Positions 34,032 to 43,710 are shown, numbered from the stretch's first letter. The stretch is 64,000 nt of DNA from Mesorhizobium loti (GCF_002858745.1 NZ_PJRO01000002.1:485123-549122), one strand, 5' to 3'. Numbers and translations: made by a program. Notes: generated by a model not told the origin, from the sequence alone.

Positions 34032-34994
34032 TTAGTCGGCACCTTCGGCCGGATCGATTGCCGTAGCTTCTGAAGCGACAACCTCGACCTCGCCATTCTT
34101 GCCGGCTTCGACCGTCAGGTCTTTCTGGTAGATGCGGTCACGGTTCTTGGCGATAACCGTGTAATTGCCTTCGGCGAGCACCATGGGTGCGAAGGCACCG
34201 ACGGCTTCCTTGAGCGAATCGCCGGATTCGTTGAGCACCGACCACGACGTATCGGCCAGCGCTTCGCCGCCAGCTTCGCGAACCAGCTTCAAGGTTATTT
34301 CTGCCGCGCGATGTTCGACCGTCGCCTCGGTAAGCTTGCCGGCTTCAACCCTGATGTCGGAACGAATGACGGCATTCACCGAACCATAGGTCGAGACGAC
34401 GTTGTAGACGCCGGCGTTCAGCCGCACGACACTGTTCGGCTGGACGTTGGGGATGATGAGTGCCTTTTCATCGTCCTTGCCGGAACGCGCTTCATAGATC
34501 GAAAAACGCAGCTTTTCGCGCGGAATGCGAATGCCACCGGCCAGCGTAGCGTCCAGCTTCAATCCACCGGCATCGAGAACCATGCTCTCGCGTTTGGCGT
34601 CGCGTCCGACGGTGATGCGCTTGGTGGCGCCAGCGCGGCCGTAGGAGGCATGCACGAGATAGCTGCCGGGTTGCAGCTGGAAGGCGGCGGTGCCGCCTTG
34701 CGCGGAAGCAACCAGCGGCAGTTTGCCGTCGGCGTCGGGTTCTGGACGAAAGACGCGCCAAACCAGGCCGCGTGTGATTTCCTCGCCCTTGTCTGTCAGT
34801 TGTGCGCTCAGCGTAATTTCGCCGTCACCACGGGCAAGCTGCGTGCCTGCGTGCGGAGGCGCATAGGTCGAAATGCCGGGCAATTTCAGCTTGTCGAGCG
34901 AGTCGGAATCCTTGGCGCCGGCAGGCAACGCCAGAGCGATGCTGAGCCCGGCTCCCAGAACAGTCAGCGAAAGTCGGCGAAGCCCGGCGAACAT
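34032..34994 (-). CDS. Secreted protein with tandem beta-sandwich (carboxypeptidase-regulatory-like) domains
   Basis: Protein of 320 residues. A Sec signal peptide spans about 1-27 (RRLSLTVLGAGLSIALALPAGAK). The mature part appears to be three related all-beta modules of about 80-90 residues, each with a conserved 'G-x-Y-x-V' strand: QPGSYLVHASYGRAG, NAGVYNVVSTYGSVNA and AEGNYTVIAKNRDRIYQ. This is the look of PEGA or carboxypeptidase-regulatory-like domains. It ends in an acidic tail AIDPAEGAD. Start at ATG 34994 is fixed by the signal peptide. No function known; it converges with the acyltransferase gene. Confidence 0.8.
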   Translation of the reverse strand: MFAGLRRLSLTVLGAGLSIALALPAGAKDSDSLDKLKLPGISTYAPPHAGTQLARGDGEITLSAQLTDKGEEITRGLVWRVFRPEPDADGKLPLVASAQGGTAAFQLQPGSYLVHASYGRAGATKRITVGRDAKRESMVLDAGGLKLDATLAGGIRIPREKLRFSIYEARSGKDDEKALIIPNVQPNSVVRLNAGVYNVVSTYGSVNAVIRSDIRVEAGKLTEATVEHRAAEITLKLVREAGGEALADTSWSVLNESGDSLKEAVGAFAPMVLAEGNYTVIAKNRDRIYQKDLTVEAGKNGEVEVVASEATAIDPAEGAD

Positions 34995-35147
34995 ACCTTG
35001 CGTTGAAGCCCAAGCCGGTGGCAATTTCAAGGCTGAAGAGTCTGGCGGGAAGCCTCGAGGCTCTTTTTCGGCGCAACTCGCGCTATTGCCAGAGCAGCCG
35101 ATGCCCATCGCGCGCTTCAGCCCAATCGAATTCAGGAGAACCGCGCC

Positions 35148-35729
35148 ATGACCATCCTCGATTACCTGCTGACCCGGAATTCCGCTCCCATCCCGGAGCT
35201 GAAAGCGCCCGCGCCATCGGACGCCGAGATTGCTACCATCATCACGGCGGCGTCGCGCGTGCCGGACCACGGCAAGCTCGAACCCTGGCGCTTCATCCTT
35301 TACCGCGGTGACGCTCAGGTGGAAGTCGGCAAGAAACTCGCCGCGCTGGCGGAGAGCCGCGAGGGGCCGCTCAGCGATGTCCGCCGCGACCAGGAACTCG
35401 CCCGCTTCTCGCGCGCGCCGCTGGTGATCGGCGTGGTGTCGGTGCCGAAGGCGCACCCCAAAATCCCCGAGTGGGAGAAATTCCTGTCAGGCGGCATGGC
35501 AGCCATGAACCTGATGATTGCCGCCAATGCGCTGGGCTATGGCACCAACATGATCAGCAACTGGTATTCCGATGTGCCGGAAGGCCGCGCGATCCTGGGC
35601 CTTGCGCCCGACGAGCGCGTCATCGGCTTTGTTCACATCGGCACATTTTCCGGCACGGCGCAGGAGCGTCCAAGGCCGGATGTTTCGACGCTCTATGCCG
35701 ACTATGCGGGGCCGTGGAAGGCAGAGTAG
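35148..35729 (+). CDS. Nitroreductase family protein (YdjA-like)
   Basis: FMN-dependent NAD(P)H oxidoreductase of 193 residues. The N-terminal DYLLTRNSAPIPELKAPAP and ITAASRVPDHGKLEPWRF are typical of the YdjA subgroup, where the Pro-Asp-His-Gly segment binds FMN phosphate. The C-terminal block is GLAPDERVIGFVHIGTF. It is smaller than the classical NfsA/B type. Substrate unknown. Converges closely (8 bp) with the CoA-lyase-like gene. Confidence 0.92.
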   Translation: MTILDYLLTRNSAPIPELKAPAPSDAEIATIITAASRVPDHGKLEPWRFILYRGDAQVEVGKKLAALAESREGPLSDVRRDQELARFSRAPLVIGVVSVPKAHPKIPEWEKFLSGGMAAMNLMIAANALGYGTNMISNWYSDVPEGRAILGLAPDERVIGFVHIGTFSGTAQERPRPDVSTLYADYAGPWKAE

Positions 35730-35737
35730 CGACAGAG

Positions 35738-36619
35738 CTAAGCGCTGACGCCTGCTGCTTTTGCCCGCGCCAGCAGGCGTTCGGCCAATCGCAGGTGGGG
35801 ACGGTCATACATCTTGCCTTCGACGCCGACGACACCCGGATTGCCGGCTGCGGCGAAGGCCGCAACGATGGCGGCCGAGCGTTCGACAGCCTCCCTGGAT
35901 GGTGTGAAGGCTGCGTTGATGACAGGAACCTGCGCCGGGTGGATGGCCATCTTGGCGGTGAAGCCATCGCGCTCGGCCTCGACGCATTCGGCTTCGAAAG
36001 CGGCCATGTCGCTGAAGTTTGGAAAGACGGTGTCGACCGCCGCGACTTCGGCACTGGAGGCGGCAAGCAGCGTCATCGTTCGAGCAAGGCGAAAGACATC
36101 GGTGTAGCGGCCTTGCTCGTCGCGCGCCATGCGGGCGCCGATTGCCGCCGACAGGTCTTCCGCGCCCCAGGTCAGGCCAGAGAGGCGGCTGCTCGCGCCG
36201 GCATAACTTGCAGCAGCCAGCACGCCGGCCGCCGTTTCGGTGATGATCGGCAGGATGCGGATCGCACCATCGGCCAGGCCTGCACGCGCTTCCTGCACCC
36301 GCAGCTTGGCAGACAGTTGCTGGATATCCTGACCGCTGTTCGATTTCGGCAACATGATCCCGTCGGGCCGCGCGCCGATAACCGCAGCCAGATCATCATC
36401 GGTGAGCCCGGTGGTCAGATCGTTGACGCGCACATAGACGGCAGCCTTCGTGCCGACGCGATGCCGGGCGATGAAATCGGCGGCGATTTCGCGCGCGGCT
36501 GCCTTGTTCTGTGCTGCGACGGAATCCTCTAGGTCGACGATGACGACATCGGTTCCGGAAGCGAATCCTTTTTCCAGCTTGCGTTCGGAATCGCCTGGAA
36601 CAAACAGCAGCGATCGCAT
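35738..36619 (-). CDS. HpcH/HpaI aldolase / CitE-like CoA ester lyase
   Basis: TIM-barrel CitE-like lyase of 293 residues. It starts MRSLLFVPGDSERKLEKG, the standard opening. It has DVVIVDLEDSVAAQNK with metal-binding acidic residues, and the catalytic Arg-containing RVNDLTTGLTDDDL. The barrel continues with PIITETAAGVL and TWGAEDLSAAIG. Candidate reactions are cleavage of malyl-, citramalyl- or methylmalyl-CoA. Its start overlaps the stop of the upstream MaoC gene (ATGA), so the pair is translationally coupled, as in C4-C5 dicarboxyl-CoA metabolism. Confidence 0.9.
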   Translation of the reverse strand: MRSLLFVPGDSERKLEKGFASGTDVVIVDLEDSVAAQNKAAAREIAADFIARHRVGTKAAVYVRVNDLTTGLTDDDLAAVIGARPDGIMLPKSNSGQDIQQLSAKLRVQEARAGLADGAIRILPIITETAAGVLAAASYAGASSRLSGLTWGAEDLSAAIGARMARDEQGRYTDVFRLARTMTLLAASSAEVAAVDTVFPNFSDMAAFEAECVEAERDGFTAKMAIHPAQVPVINAAFTPSREAVERSAAIVAAFAAAGNPGVVGVEGKMYDRPHLRLAERLLARAKAAGVSA

Positions 36620-37071
36620 CAGGCCGGCCTCTTCAGCATCATCGCTTGCCGGATGCATTTGGCGACAAGCACATTGTCCTGATTGTAGGCGCGGTGTTCG
36701 AGCTCGACGATGCCACGATCGGGCTTCGATTTCGACTCGCGCACCGAAATCACTGTGGTCTCGACGCGGATGGTGTCGCCATGGAAGACCGGGTGCGGGA
36801 AGGTGATCTCCTTCATGCCAAGATTGGCGACCGTGGTGCCAACGGTAAGGTCATTGACGGCAATGCCGATCATCAGACCGAGGGTGAACAGAGAATTCAC
36901 CAACGGCTTGCCCCATTCGCTCTTGGACGCGAAGTCGAAATCGATATGCAGCGGCTGCGGGTTGAGCGTCATGACCGAGAACAGCATGTTGTCGCTTTCG
37001 GTCACTGTTTTGCGCAACGTGTGCTGGAAGTTTCGACCGACGGTGAACTCTTCCAGATAAAGACCAGGCAT
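36619..37071 (-). CDS. MaoC family dehydratase
   Basis: Hot-dog-fold hydratase of 150 residues. Recognisable pieces are GLYLEEFTVGRNFQHTLRKTVT, NPQPLHIDFDFASKSEWGKPLVNS (the substrate-binding Asp/His hydratase block) and the C-terminal VELEHRAYNQDNVLVAKCIR. It is the upstream partner of the CitE-like lyase with a 1-bp overlap. Together they suggest hydration then cleavage of a mesaconyl/crotonyl-type CoA thioester. A large rhizobial palindrome lies upstream. Confidence 0.92.
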   Translation of the reverse strand: MPGLYLEEFTVGRNFQHTLRKTVTESDNMLFSVMTLNPQPLHIDFDFASKSEWGKPLVNSLFTLGLMIGIAVNDLTVGTTVANLGMKEITFPHPVFHGDTIRVETTVISVRESKSKPDRGIVELEHRAYNQDNVLVAKCIRQAMMLKRPA

Positions 37072-37103
37072 AGCGATCCTCCATTCCCCTGCTTAATAGG
37101 CCT

Positions 37104-37185
37104 AGCGCATCGGCTCGAAAATCGGAATCGATTTTCGGAAAGCACGATGCGCAATTCAAAGTGTTGGAGCGTCTTTTGCACGTCC
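37104..37185 (+). repeat. RIME-like intergenic palindrome, variant copy
   Basis: A nested hairpin has outer arms GCGCATCG and CGATGCGC and inner arms CGAAAATCG and CGATTTTCG around GAAT, followed by AATTCAAAGTGTTGGAGCGTC. This is the second well-known rhizobial intergenic repeat type, upstream of the MaoC gene. Confidence 0.8.
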
Positions 37186-37323
37186 GAATGGATGCGCGGC
37201 CTCTCATGCGAGGGGGCCGCAAGCTGGTTAAAATTTATGGTGAACGCTTCGTAAACCATTTCTGCCTAACGTCTTTTTTGGGTTTGCTGGATTGTGTGCC
37301 GGCTGGGGTATGAAGCTTTGAAC

Positions 37324-38445
37324 ATGGTAGTTCCTCATTTCCTGAAATGGGTCGGTACGGCGAGGGTTTCTGAACGTGCGGCGGCGGCGAGTGCGCTGGC
37401 TCGCGCATATGTCAATCGCGATCTTCCTTTCGAGGATCGTTGTGCTGCCGAGGCGGCACTGACGCTCCTGCTCGACGACGCCTCTTCCAAGGTGCGGGCC
37501 GCCATGGCTGACGCTCTCTCGATGAGCCATCATGCCCCGATACAGATCATCGCTGCGCTGGCTTCGGATCAGCCGGAAGTCGCAAGCCTTGTGCTGGCGC
37601 GCTCACCACTCTTGACCGATGCCGACCTGATTGACCGGGTCGCCAGCGGCCAGAAGGCGACGCAGGAGCTGATTGCCGATCGGCCGGCCGTTTCCATGAC
37701 GGTCGCGGCCGCGATCGCTGAAATCGGCGAGGCCGCAGCCTGCGTGACGCTGCTTTCCAACAGGGGCGCTGCGATCGCGTCGATGAGCTATCGTCGTATC
37801 GCCGAGCGGCATGGTCACGTGCCGGCTGTGCGCGAGGCGCTGATTGCACACGACGCACTCCCTGCGGATTGCCGCCACATGCTGCTGGTCAAGCTCGGTG
37901 ATGCGCTGAAGGGTTCACCGCTGGTCCTGGCACTGATGGGCTCGGCGCGCGCCGAGCGCGTGTTGCGCGATGCCTGCGTGAAGGCCTCCGTCACCTTGAT
38001 CGAGAGCACACAGGCAGCTGAACATCCGGCTCTCGTCGAACATCTGCGCCTGCGCGGTGACCTCACCGCATCCTTCATCATCCGCACCGTGGCGCATGGC
38101 AAGGTCGACTTCTTCGGCGCGGTCCTGGTGGCGCTCACCGGTCAGTCGGAACAGCGGGTGAGGGCACTGCTCGCGGGCGGCAACGATGTGGCGCTGCAAG
38201 CGCTGTTTGCATCCGCGGGATTGTCGGTTGCCATGCATGGCGTCATCCTCAGGGCGCTGAAAATCTGGCGCGAGGTTGCCAATGGCAAGCGTGTCGCCGG
38301 TGTGCAGGAGGTGAGCTGGCTGATGCTCAAGGAGATGGGCGGACAGCAGGCTCAAGGCGATCTGGCTACACTTGTGAAATCCATCCACCTCGACGCGCTG
38401 CGCCAGAACGCACGCGGTCATGCATTGGCCATAGCTGCCGCCTAA
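37324..38445 (+). CDS. DUF2336 domain-containing protein
   Basis: All-helical protein of 373 residues. The first half resembles HEAT-like helical repeats (CAAEAALTLLLDDASSKVRAAMADALS, then VASLVLARSPLLTDADLIDRVASG and later ALIAHDALPADCRHML). This pattern defines DUF2336 proteins, found almost only in alphaproteobacteria and of unknown biochemical function. The GTG at 37294 would add ten residues; ATG 37324 (MVVPHFLKW) is preferred. It may be monocistronic; the next gene is 26 bp downstream. Confidence 0.85.
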   Translation: MVVPHFLKWVGTARVSERAAAASALARAYVNRDLPFEDRCAAEAALTLLLDDASSKVRAAMADALSMSHHAPIQIIAALASDQPEVASLVLARSPLLTDADLIDRVASGQKATQELIADRPAVSMTVAAAIAEIGEAAACVTLLSNRGAAIASMSYRRIAERHGHVPAVREALIAHDALPADCRHMLLVKLGDALKGSPLVLALMGSARAERVLRDACVKASVTLIESTQAAEHPALVEHLRLRGDLTASFIIRTVAHGKVDFFGAVLVALTGQSEQRVRALLAGGNDVALQALFASAGLSVAMHGVILRALKIWREVANGKRVAGVQEVSWLMLKEMGGQQAQGDLATLVKSIHLDALRQNARGHALAIAAA

Positions 38446-38471
38446 TTTCGGCTGATAGGCATCGGCTTTGG

Positions 38472-39311
38472 ATGACGCAGGACATGCATCGATCGACCTG
38501 GACTTTGGTTGCGGTGACGCTCATCCTGAGCGCTGGAAGAGTGAGTGCCACAGGCTCGGAAACGATTCGAGCCGTCAAGCCACTGCCTTCTGACGCCGTT
38601 GCAGATTACCAGCTCGGCGGAGCTTATGACCCTTCGGCCAGGACAAATCTCGTCGTGCGCGACAGCACTGCCGCGCCGGCCCGCGGGTTGTACAACATAT
38701 GCTACATAAACGGTTTCCAGACGCAGCCCGGTGTCGCATGGCCACTGGAGTTGCTGGTCACCGACAGTAAAGGCAAGCCACTGGTAGACCCGAACTGGCC
38801 GGATGAGCACCTCCTCAAGATTTCTTCGGAAAAGCTTCGCGCCGCTGTCCTGCAGCGTCTTGCCGTGACCATTTCCGGTTGCGCGCGTGCGGGGTTCGAT
38901 GCCGTCGAGTTCGACAATCTGGATTCCTTCACACGATCGAAGGGCGCACTCAAACGCGAAGACGCCGTGGCATTCGCGACATTGCTGGTGCGTGTTGCTC
39001 ATGGAAAGGGACTTGCGGCTGGGCAAAAAAATACACCGCAGCTTTCCGACCGGGAGAGAAGGCAGATAGGATTCAACTTCGCGGTTTCCGAGGAATGCCA
39101 CCGCTACGATGAGTGCTCCGAATACACGCGGTTCTATGGTGACCAGGTCATCAATATCGAATATGTCGACGATCTTCGCGGGCGCTTTGCGGACGTTTGC
39201 ATGGCGACCGCCACGCCCCACGACACCGTTCTTCGTGACCGTGAGCTCAAGCCTGCACAGCGCAAGGGCTACCGCCACGATCACTGCGTCGAGCATCGAA
39301 GCGCGCAATAG
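38472..39311 (+). CDS. Endo-alpha-1,4-polygalactosaminidase-like (GH114) protein
   Basis: Secreted TIM-barrel glycoside hydrolase-like protein of 279 residues. The first 28 residues contain a signal peptide (HRSTWTLVAVTLILSAGRVSA). Family signposts are the strand YNICYINGFQTQPGV, DPNWPDEHLLKIS (catalytic Asp), RAGFDAVEFDNLDSFTRSKG (the second conserved acidic cluster) and NFAVSEECHRYDECSEY. The prototype cleaves polygalactosamine of microbial biofilms. Substrate here is inferred only. It sits 26 bp after DUF2336. Start may be ATG 38472 or 38484. Confidence 0.85.
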   Translation: MTQDMHRSTWTLVAVTLILSAGRVSATGSETIRAVKPLPSDAVADYQLGGAYDPSARTNLVVRDSTAAPARGLYNICYINGFQTQPGVAWPLELLVTDSKGKPLVDPNWPDEHLLKISSEKLRAAVLQRLAVTISGCARAGFDAVEFDNLDSFTRSKGALKREDAVAFATLLVRVAHGKGLAAGQKNTPQLSDRERRQIGFNFAVSEECHRYDECSEYTRFYGDQVINIEYVDDLRGRFADVCMATATPHDTVLRDRELKPAQRKGYRHDHCVEHRSAQ

Positions 39312-39318
39312 TCGATGC

Positions 39319-39347
39319 TGGAGCGCAAAACAAAGAGTTAGAGCGAG
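39319..39347 (+). repeat. Truncated RIME-like repeat
   Basis: TGGAGCGCAAAACAAAGAGTTAGAGCGAGTCC retains the GGAGCG, CAAAGAGTTAGAGCG blocks of the rhizobial intergenic repeats in a 38-bp gap before the FUSC gene. Confidence 0.5.
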
Positions 39348-39349
39348 TC

Positions 39350-41413
39350 CTAGTCCTTGCGAAAGAAATCCGGATAGTCTTCAGCCGCGGCGGCAACCAC
39401 ACGCAGTGAAGCCGCGATGCGCAGCGCGTCCGGCGTACCGGCGGCGGCAATCGCAGTCGCGTCTGAGCGCATGGCGGCGATGCTGGCGGTCCAGGACTCG
39501 TTCGGCATGCGCATGAGCAGATTGCGCGCCAGTTGCCGTAGAAAATCACTGACGTGTTGCGCCACTGCCAACGGCATGGCCCCGGCCTTCTGATCGATGC
39601 GCAGGCGGAGCAATTCCAGCCCCACCATCACCGAGGCAACGCTGCCATCGAACAGGCCTTCGCTCTTGCGGCCGGCCTGCTGCACCAGCGGCATCATCTG
39701 ATTGACGCGGTCATAGGCGAGGCTCTCGAAAGCCGAGCGGCGCGGGATGCGCTCATGCAGGCACAGCCGCACCAGATCCTCGCGCATGGCGCTGGCGATG
39801 CGGTGGGCGGTGGCGATCGGGTCGGCCGGCAACACCACCATGAACACGCCGATGGCAATCAAGATACCGACCAGGACGGAGATCGAGCCGGCGAAGAAGG
39901 CGACCGGATCGTAGCTCATGCCCTGGTGAGGGTTGAGGAAGGCGAGGAAGTTGATGGCGAAGGCGGTGGCGACGCCGACAAGCCGTGGATTGGCCATGGC
40001 GAGAGCCGCGGGCACCAGGATCGGCACGACGAACAGCACGAACCAGCCGAAGCCGGGCAGGGCTGGCAAGGCAAGCTGGCCGATCACAAAGGCAACCGGC
40101 AGCGCCAGCAATGTACCCTTGAAGAAGCCCCAGGAGACCTGGGCTGGATCCGGCCTGGATGCGAACAGGCTGGAGACGACGGCAACGAGGATCAGCGTGC
40201 CGGCGGCCTCCGACCACTGGGTGGCCAGCCAGAAACTGGCGACAAGCATGGTCGCCACCGTAGCGCGAATGGCGTTGCGCCAGGCTGCATGATGATCGCG
40301 ATGCACGATCAGGGCAGGCTGGCGGCGCTGCCGCGCGGCCTTTTCACTCGTTGGACGCCGCACGGCATCGAGGCCCCGCAGCACCTCGCGCAGCGATTGC
40401 GCGAATTCTCCGGCGACGGTGAGGCGGGTGATGGTTCCAACCGGATCTTCACCTTCGCCCACGGTAAGCTCGGGGGCATGGAGAGCCTCGTTGGCAATCG
40501 CCGTGAGCCGTGCCTCCCAAGGCTTTGTGTCTTCGATGGAATTCGGTTTGTCGACGAGTTCAGCGACAAGCGCTTTCAACTGCCCGCGCACGGGTAGAAG
40601 TGCGGCATTCTGCGGAGCGGCGTGGGCATGCAGCATGCGCGCCGCCGAAAGGGCGGAGAGCAGATGACCGATGGTCCGCCGCACCGGGTGCGCGCGTGTC
40701 GCCACACTCGGCGCTTCCAGTCGTGCATAGGCGCGCATTTCGCCAAGCGTCTGCGTGTCGGCGACCAGCTTGCGGTAGAGAGCATCGAGTTTGGTTGGCT
40801 CGGCACCGGCGAAGGCGCCCTGCGTGTAGGCAGCAAGGTCGAGTATACAGCGTTCCAGCCGGGCCTTGATCGCCGAACCGGCGAGCCGCGGCAGGATCAG
40901 CCGGCTGGTGACCGCTGCGCAGACGATGCCGAGGATGATTTCCTCGCAGCGCGCGACCGCGAGATCCGTGATCAGGTGCGGTTGGCCGAAGGCAGGCAGG
41001 CCGACGATCATTGCGGTATAGCCGGCAAGTGCCGCGCCATAGGCTTCCGGGTTGCGCAGCAGCGAGGAGACGAGCGTGCAGAGCCCGATCCAGAGCGAAA
41101 GAACCGTGACGAAAAGCCAGGGATTGCCGCCGAAGGCAAAAGTGAAACCGATGGCGGCCGCTGCGCCGACAACCGTGCCGATCAGCCGGTAGAAGCCTTT
41201 CGCCAGCACCATGCCGGCAACCGGCTGGGCGACGATGAAAACGGTCATCATCGCCCATTGCGGATGTTCGAGCTTGAGGGCGTAGGCCACCAACAGTGCG
41301 ATCAGGCCGGCTGAGGTGGTGCGTAGAGCGAAGATCCAGTCCGAACGGGTTGGCTGAAGCGAGCCGGCAAGTGTCGTGCCGACCCATTCCTTCAGCTTCA
41401 TCCACGTCATCAC
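39350..41413 (-). CDS. FUSC family (aromatic acid exporter-type) membrane protein
   Basis: Inner-membrane protein of 687 residues. An N-terminal set of six helices (begins DWIFALRTTSAGLIALLVAY) is followed by a large cytoplasmic region, a second membrane half beginning AWRNAIRATVATMLVASFWL and a final soluble domain. This repeat plan is that of the fusaric-acid-resistance and aromatic-acid-exporter families, which expel toxic organic acids, often with a membrane-fusion partner, which is not seen here. It runs toward the GH114 gene and lies 15 bp downstream of parE on the same strand, possibly cotranscribed. Confidence 0.92.
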   Translation of the reverse strand: MMTWMKLKEWVGTTLAGSLQPTRSDWIFALRTTSAGLIALLVAYALKLEHPQWAMMTVFIVAQPVAGMVLAKGFYRLIGTVVGAAAAIGFTFAFGGNPWLFVTVLSLWIGLCTLVSSLLRNPEAYGAALAGYTAMIVGLPAFGQPHLITDLAVARCEEIILGIVCAAVTSRLILPRLAGSAIKARLERCILDLAAYTQGAFAGAEPTKLDALYRKLVADTQTLGEMRAYARLEAPSVATRAHPVRRTIGHLLSALSAARMLHAHAAPQNAALLPVRGQLKALVAELVDKPNSIEDTKPWEARLTAIANEALHAPELTVGEGEDPVGTITRLTVAGEFAQSLREVLRGLDAVRRPTSEKAARQRRQPALIVHRDHHAAWRNAIRATVATMLVASFWLATQWSEAAGTLILVAVVSSLFASRPDPAQVSWGFFKGTLLALPVAFVIGQLALPALPGFGWFVLFVVPILVPAALAMANPRLVGVATAFAINFLAFLNPHQGMSYDPVAFFAGSISVLVGILIAIGVFMVVLPADPIATAHRIASAMREDLVRLCLHERIPRRSAFESLAYDRVNQMMPLVQQAGRKSEGLFDGSVASVMVGLELLRLRIDQKAGAMPLAVAQHVSDFLRQLARNLLMRMPNESWTASIAAMRSDATAIAAAGTPDALRIAASLRVVAAAAEDYPDFFRKD

Positions 41414-41428
41414 TGCTCCTGAGCGGGA

Positions 41429-43528
41429 TCAGATATCCAAGACGTCGGCTGCCGCGAATTCGGCGCGTTCCTGGATGAACCGGAAGCGTGCCTCGGGTTT
41501 GGTGCCCATCAGCGCGTCGACCGCATCCTTGGTCACAGTTTCTTCGTCGAGCACATCGACTCGAAGCAAGGTGCGCTTCCTTGGGTCCATAGTGGTTTCC
41601 TTGAGCTGGCTCGCCATCATCTCGCCGAGACCCTTGAAGCGGCCGAGTTCGACCTTGCCGCGACCGGTGAATTCGGTGCGCAGCAATTCATCCTTGTGGG
41701 CGTCGTCGCGGGCATAGGCGATCTTGCCACCCTGACGCAGCGAATAGAGCGGTGGAACAGCCAGGAAGAGGTGGCCGCCGCGGATCAGGTTCGGCATTTC
41801 CTGATAGAAGAAGGTAATCAACAGCGAAGCGATGTGGGCGCCGTCGACGTCGGCGTCGGTCATGATGATGACGCGGTCGTAGCGAAGGTCCTCGTCGCGG
41901 TATTTCGCGCGGGTACCGCAACCCAGCGCCTGGACGAGGTCCGAAATCTGCTGGTTGGCGGCGAGCTTGTCGTTACCGGCGCTGGCAACGTTCAGGATCT
42001 TTCCGCGCAGCGGCAGAACAGCCTGTATTGCGCGGTCGCGCGCCTGCTTGGCCGAGCCACCGGCCGAGTCGCCTTCGACGATGAACAGCTCCGCGCCCGC
42101 TGCTGCGTTCTGCGTGCAGTCGGCCAGCTTGCCGGGTAGGCGCAGCTTGCGGACTGCGCTCTTGCGCGACACTTCCTTTTCCTGGCGCCGGCGCACACGT
42201 TCATCCGCGCGGGCGATGACCCAGTCGAGCAGCTTCGAGGCTTCTTGCGGATTGTCTGCCAGCCAATGGTCGAACGGGTCGCGCAGCGCGGACTCAACGA
42301 TGCGCACGGCCTCGACCGTGGCCAACTTGTCCTTGGTTTGGCCGACGAATTCCGGCTCTCGAATGAAAACGGAGAGCATGCCAGCGGCCGAAATCATCAC
42401 GTCTTCGGAGGTGACGATGGAAGCGCGCTTGTTGCCAACGAGGTCGGCATAGGTGCGCAGGCCGCGCGTCAGCACGTTGCGGAAGCCCATTTCGTGGGTG
42501 CCGCCTTCGCCGGTCGGAATGGTGTTGCAATAAGAGTTGAGGAAGCCGTCGCCGCCATACCAGGTGACAGCCCATTCCACAGAGCCGTGGCCGCTCTGCT
42601 TCTCGCTCTTACCCGAGAAGATTTCTCGCGTGACTTGCATCTCGTCGCCGAGCGAGGCCTTCAGATAATCGCCGAGGCCGCCGGGGAAATGAAACTCCGC
42701 CCTTGCCGGCGTCGGGTCCTTGTCCCTGATCAGCGCCGGGTCGCATGACCAGCGGATGGTGACGCCACCGAACAGATAGGCCTTCGAGCGCGCCATGCGG
42801 TAGATGCGGGCCGGTTCGAAATGCGCACCCTTGCCGAAGATGTCGGGATCGGGGTGGAAGCGGGTCCGGGTGCCACGCCGATTATGCACGTCGCCGAGCA
42901 TTTCGAGCCCGCCCTGCGGGACACCGCGCGAAAAGCGCTGGCGGTAAAGTTTTCGCCCGCGCGCGACTTCGACTTCGAGGTCATCCGAAAGCGCATTGAC
43001 CACCGAAACGCCGACACCATGCAGGCCGCCAGAGGTTTCGTAGACCTTGGAATCGAACTTGCCGCCGGCATGCAGCGTCGTCATGATCACTTCGAGCGCC
43101 GACTTGTCCTTGAATTTGGGATGCGGATCGACCGGAATGCCGCGTCCGTTGTCGGTGACTGTGAGGTAGCCGTCAGCGCCCAGTTCGACTTCGATGAAGG
43201 TGGCATGGCCGGCAACCGCTTCGTCCATCGAGTTGTCGATGACTTCGGCGAAGAGATGGTGCAGCGCCTTCTCGTCGGTGCCGCCGATATACATGCCCGG
43301 CCGGCGCCGTACGGGCTCCAGTCCCTCCAGAACCTCGATGTCGGCCGCGCTGTAGCCCTCGCTGCCATCCTTGGCTGGGCTCTGCGTGCGCTTGGATGCC
43401 TGCACGAGCGGATCGGCAGGGCGCGAACTGGGGCGCGATGGCTGCTGGGGCTGCTTGTCCGGATTGCCGAAAAGGTCGTCCATTTCGTCCATGTGCTTTG
43501 AAAACGAATCAGAGAGTGATACTGCCAT
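41429..43528 (-). CDS. parE: DNA topoisomerase IV subunit B
   Basis: ParE of 699 residues, the ATPase subunit of topoisomerase IV, which decatenates daughter chromosomes. GHKL ATPase motifs are EVIDNSMDEAVAGHA (Asn binds Mg-ATP), TVTDNGRGIPVD and SGGLHGVGVSVVNALS. The Toprim domain has ELFIVEGDSAGGSAKQARDR and MTDADVDGAHIASLLITFF. The C-terminal end AEFAAADVLDI is typical of alphaproteobacterial ParE. An N-terminal low-complexity tail of about 55 residues (Gln/Pro/Ser-rich) precedes the ATPase domain. The lack of a GyrB insertion favours ParE. parC is not in the window. Confidence 0.96.
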   Translation of the reverse strand: MAVSLSDSFSKHMDEMDDLFGNPDKQPQQPSRPSSRPADPLVQASKRTQSPAKDGSEGYSAADIEVLEGLEPVRRRPGMYIGGTDEKALHHLFAEVIDNSMDEAVAGHATFIEVELGADGYLTVTDNGRGIPVDPHPKFKDKSALEVIMTTLHAGGKFDSKVYETSGGLHGVGVSVVNALSDDLEVEVARGRKLYRQRFSRGVPQGGLEMLGDVHNRRGTRTRFHPDPDIFGKGAHFEPARIYRMARSKAYLFGGVTIRWSCDPALIRDKDPTPARAEFHFPGGLGDYLKASLGDEMQVTREIFSGKSEKQSGHGSVEWAVTWYGGDGFLNSYCNTIPTGEGGTHEMGFRNVLTRGLRTYADLVGNKRASIVTSEDVMISAAGMLSVFIREPEFVGQTKDKLATVEAVRIVESALRDPFDHWLADNPQEASKLLDWVIARADERVRRRQEKEVSRKSAVRKLRLPGKLADCTQNAAAGAELFIVEGDSAGGSAKQARDRAIQAVLPLRGKILNVASAGNDKLAANQQISDLVQALGCGTRAKYRDEDLRYDRVIIMTDADVDGAHIASLLITFFYQEMPNLIRGGHLFLAVPPLYSLRQGGKIAYARDDAHKDELLRTEFTGRGKVELGRFKGLGEMMASQLKETTMDPRKRTLLRVDVLDEETVTKDAVDALMGTKPEARFRFIQERAEFAAADVLDI

Positions 43529-43710
43529 GTTTTGCAGGCTGGATCACAGCAGTTCGTGTTCCGTTCATGGCTTGCGAGTGCTCCTACTCCGAATGGAGAC
43601 ATCTCGTAAACCATCTGGCGACTTTCTCCTGAGCATTCGCGCCAGAGTGCCGCAAAATGGGCGATGATGGCGTACAATGTACGCCGTTGTGATAGCGGGG
43701 AAGCGAAGCA

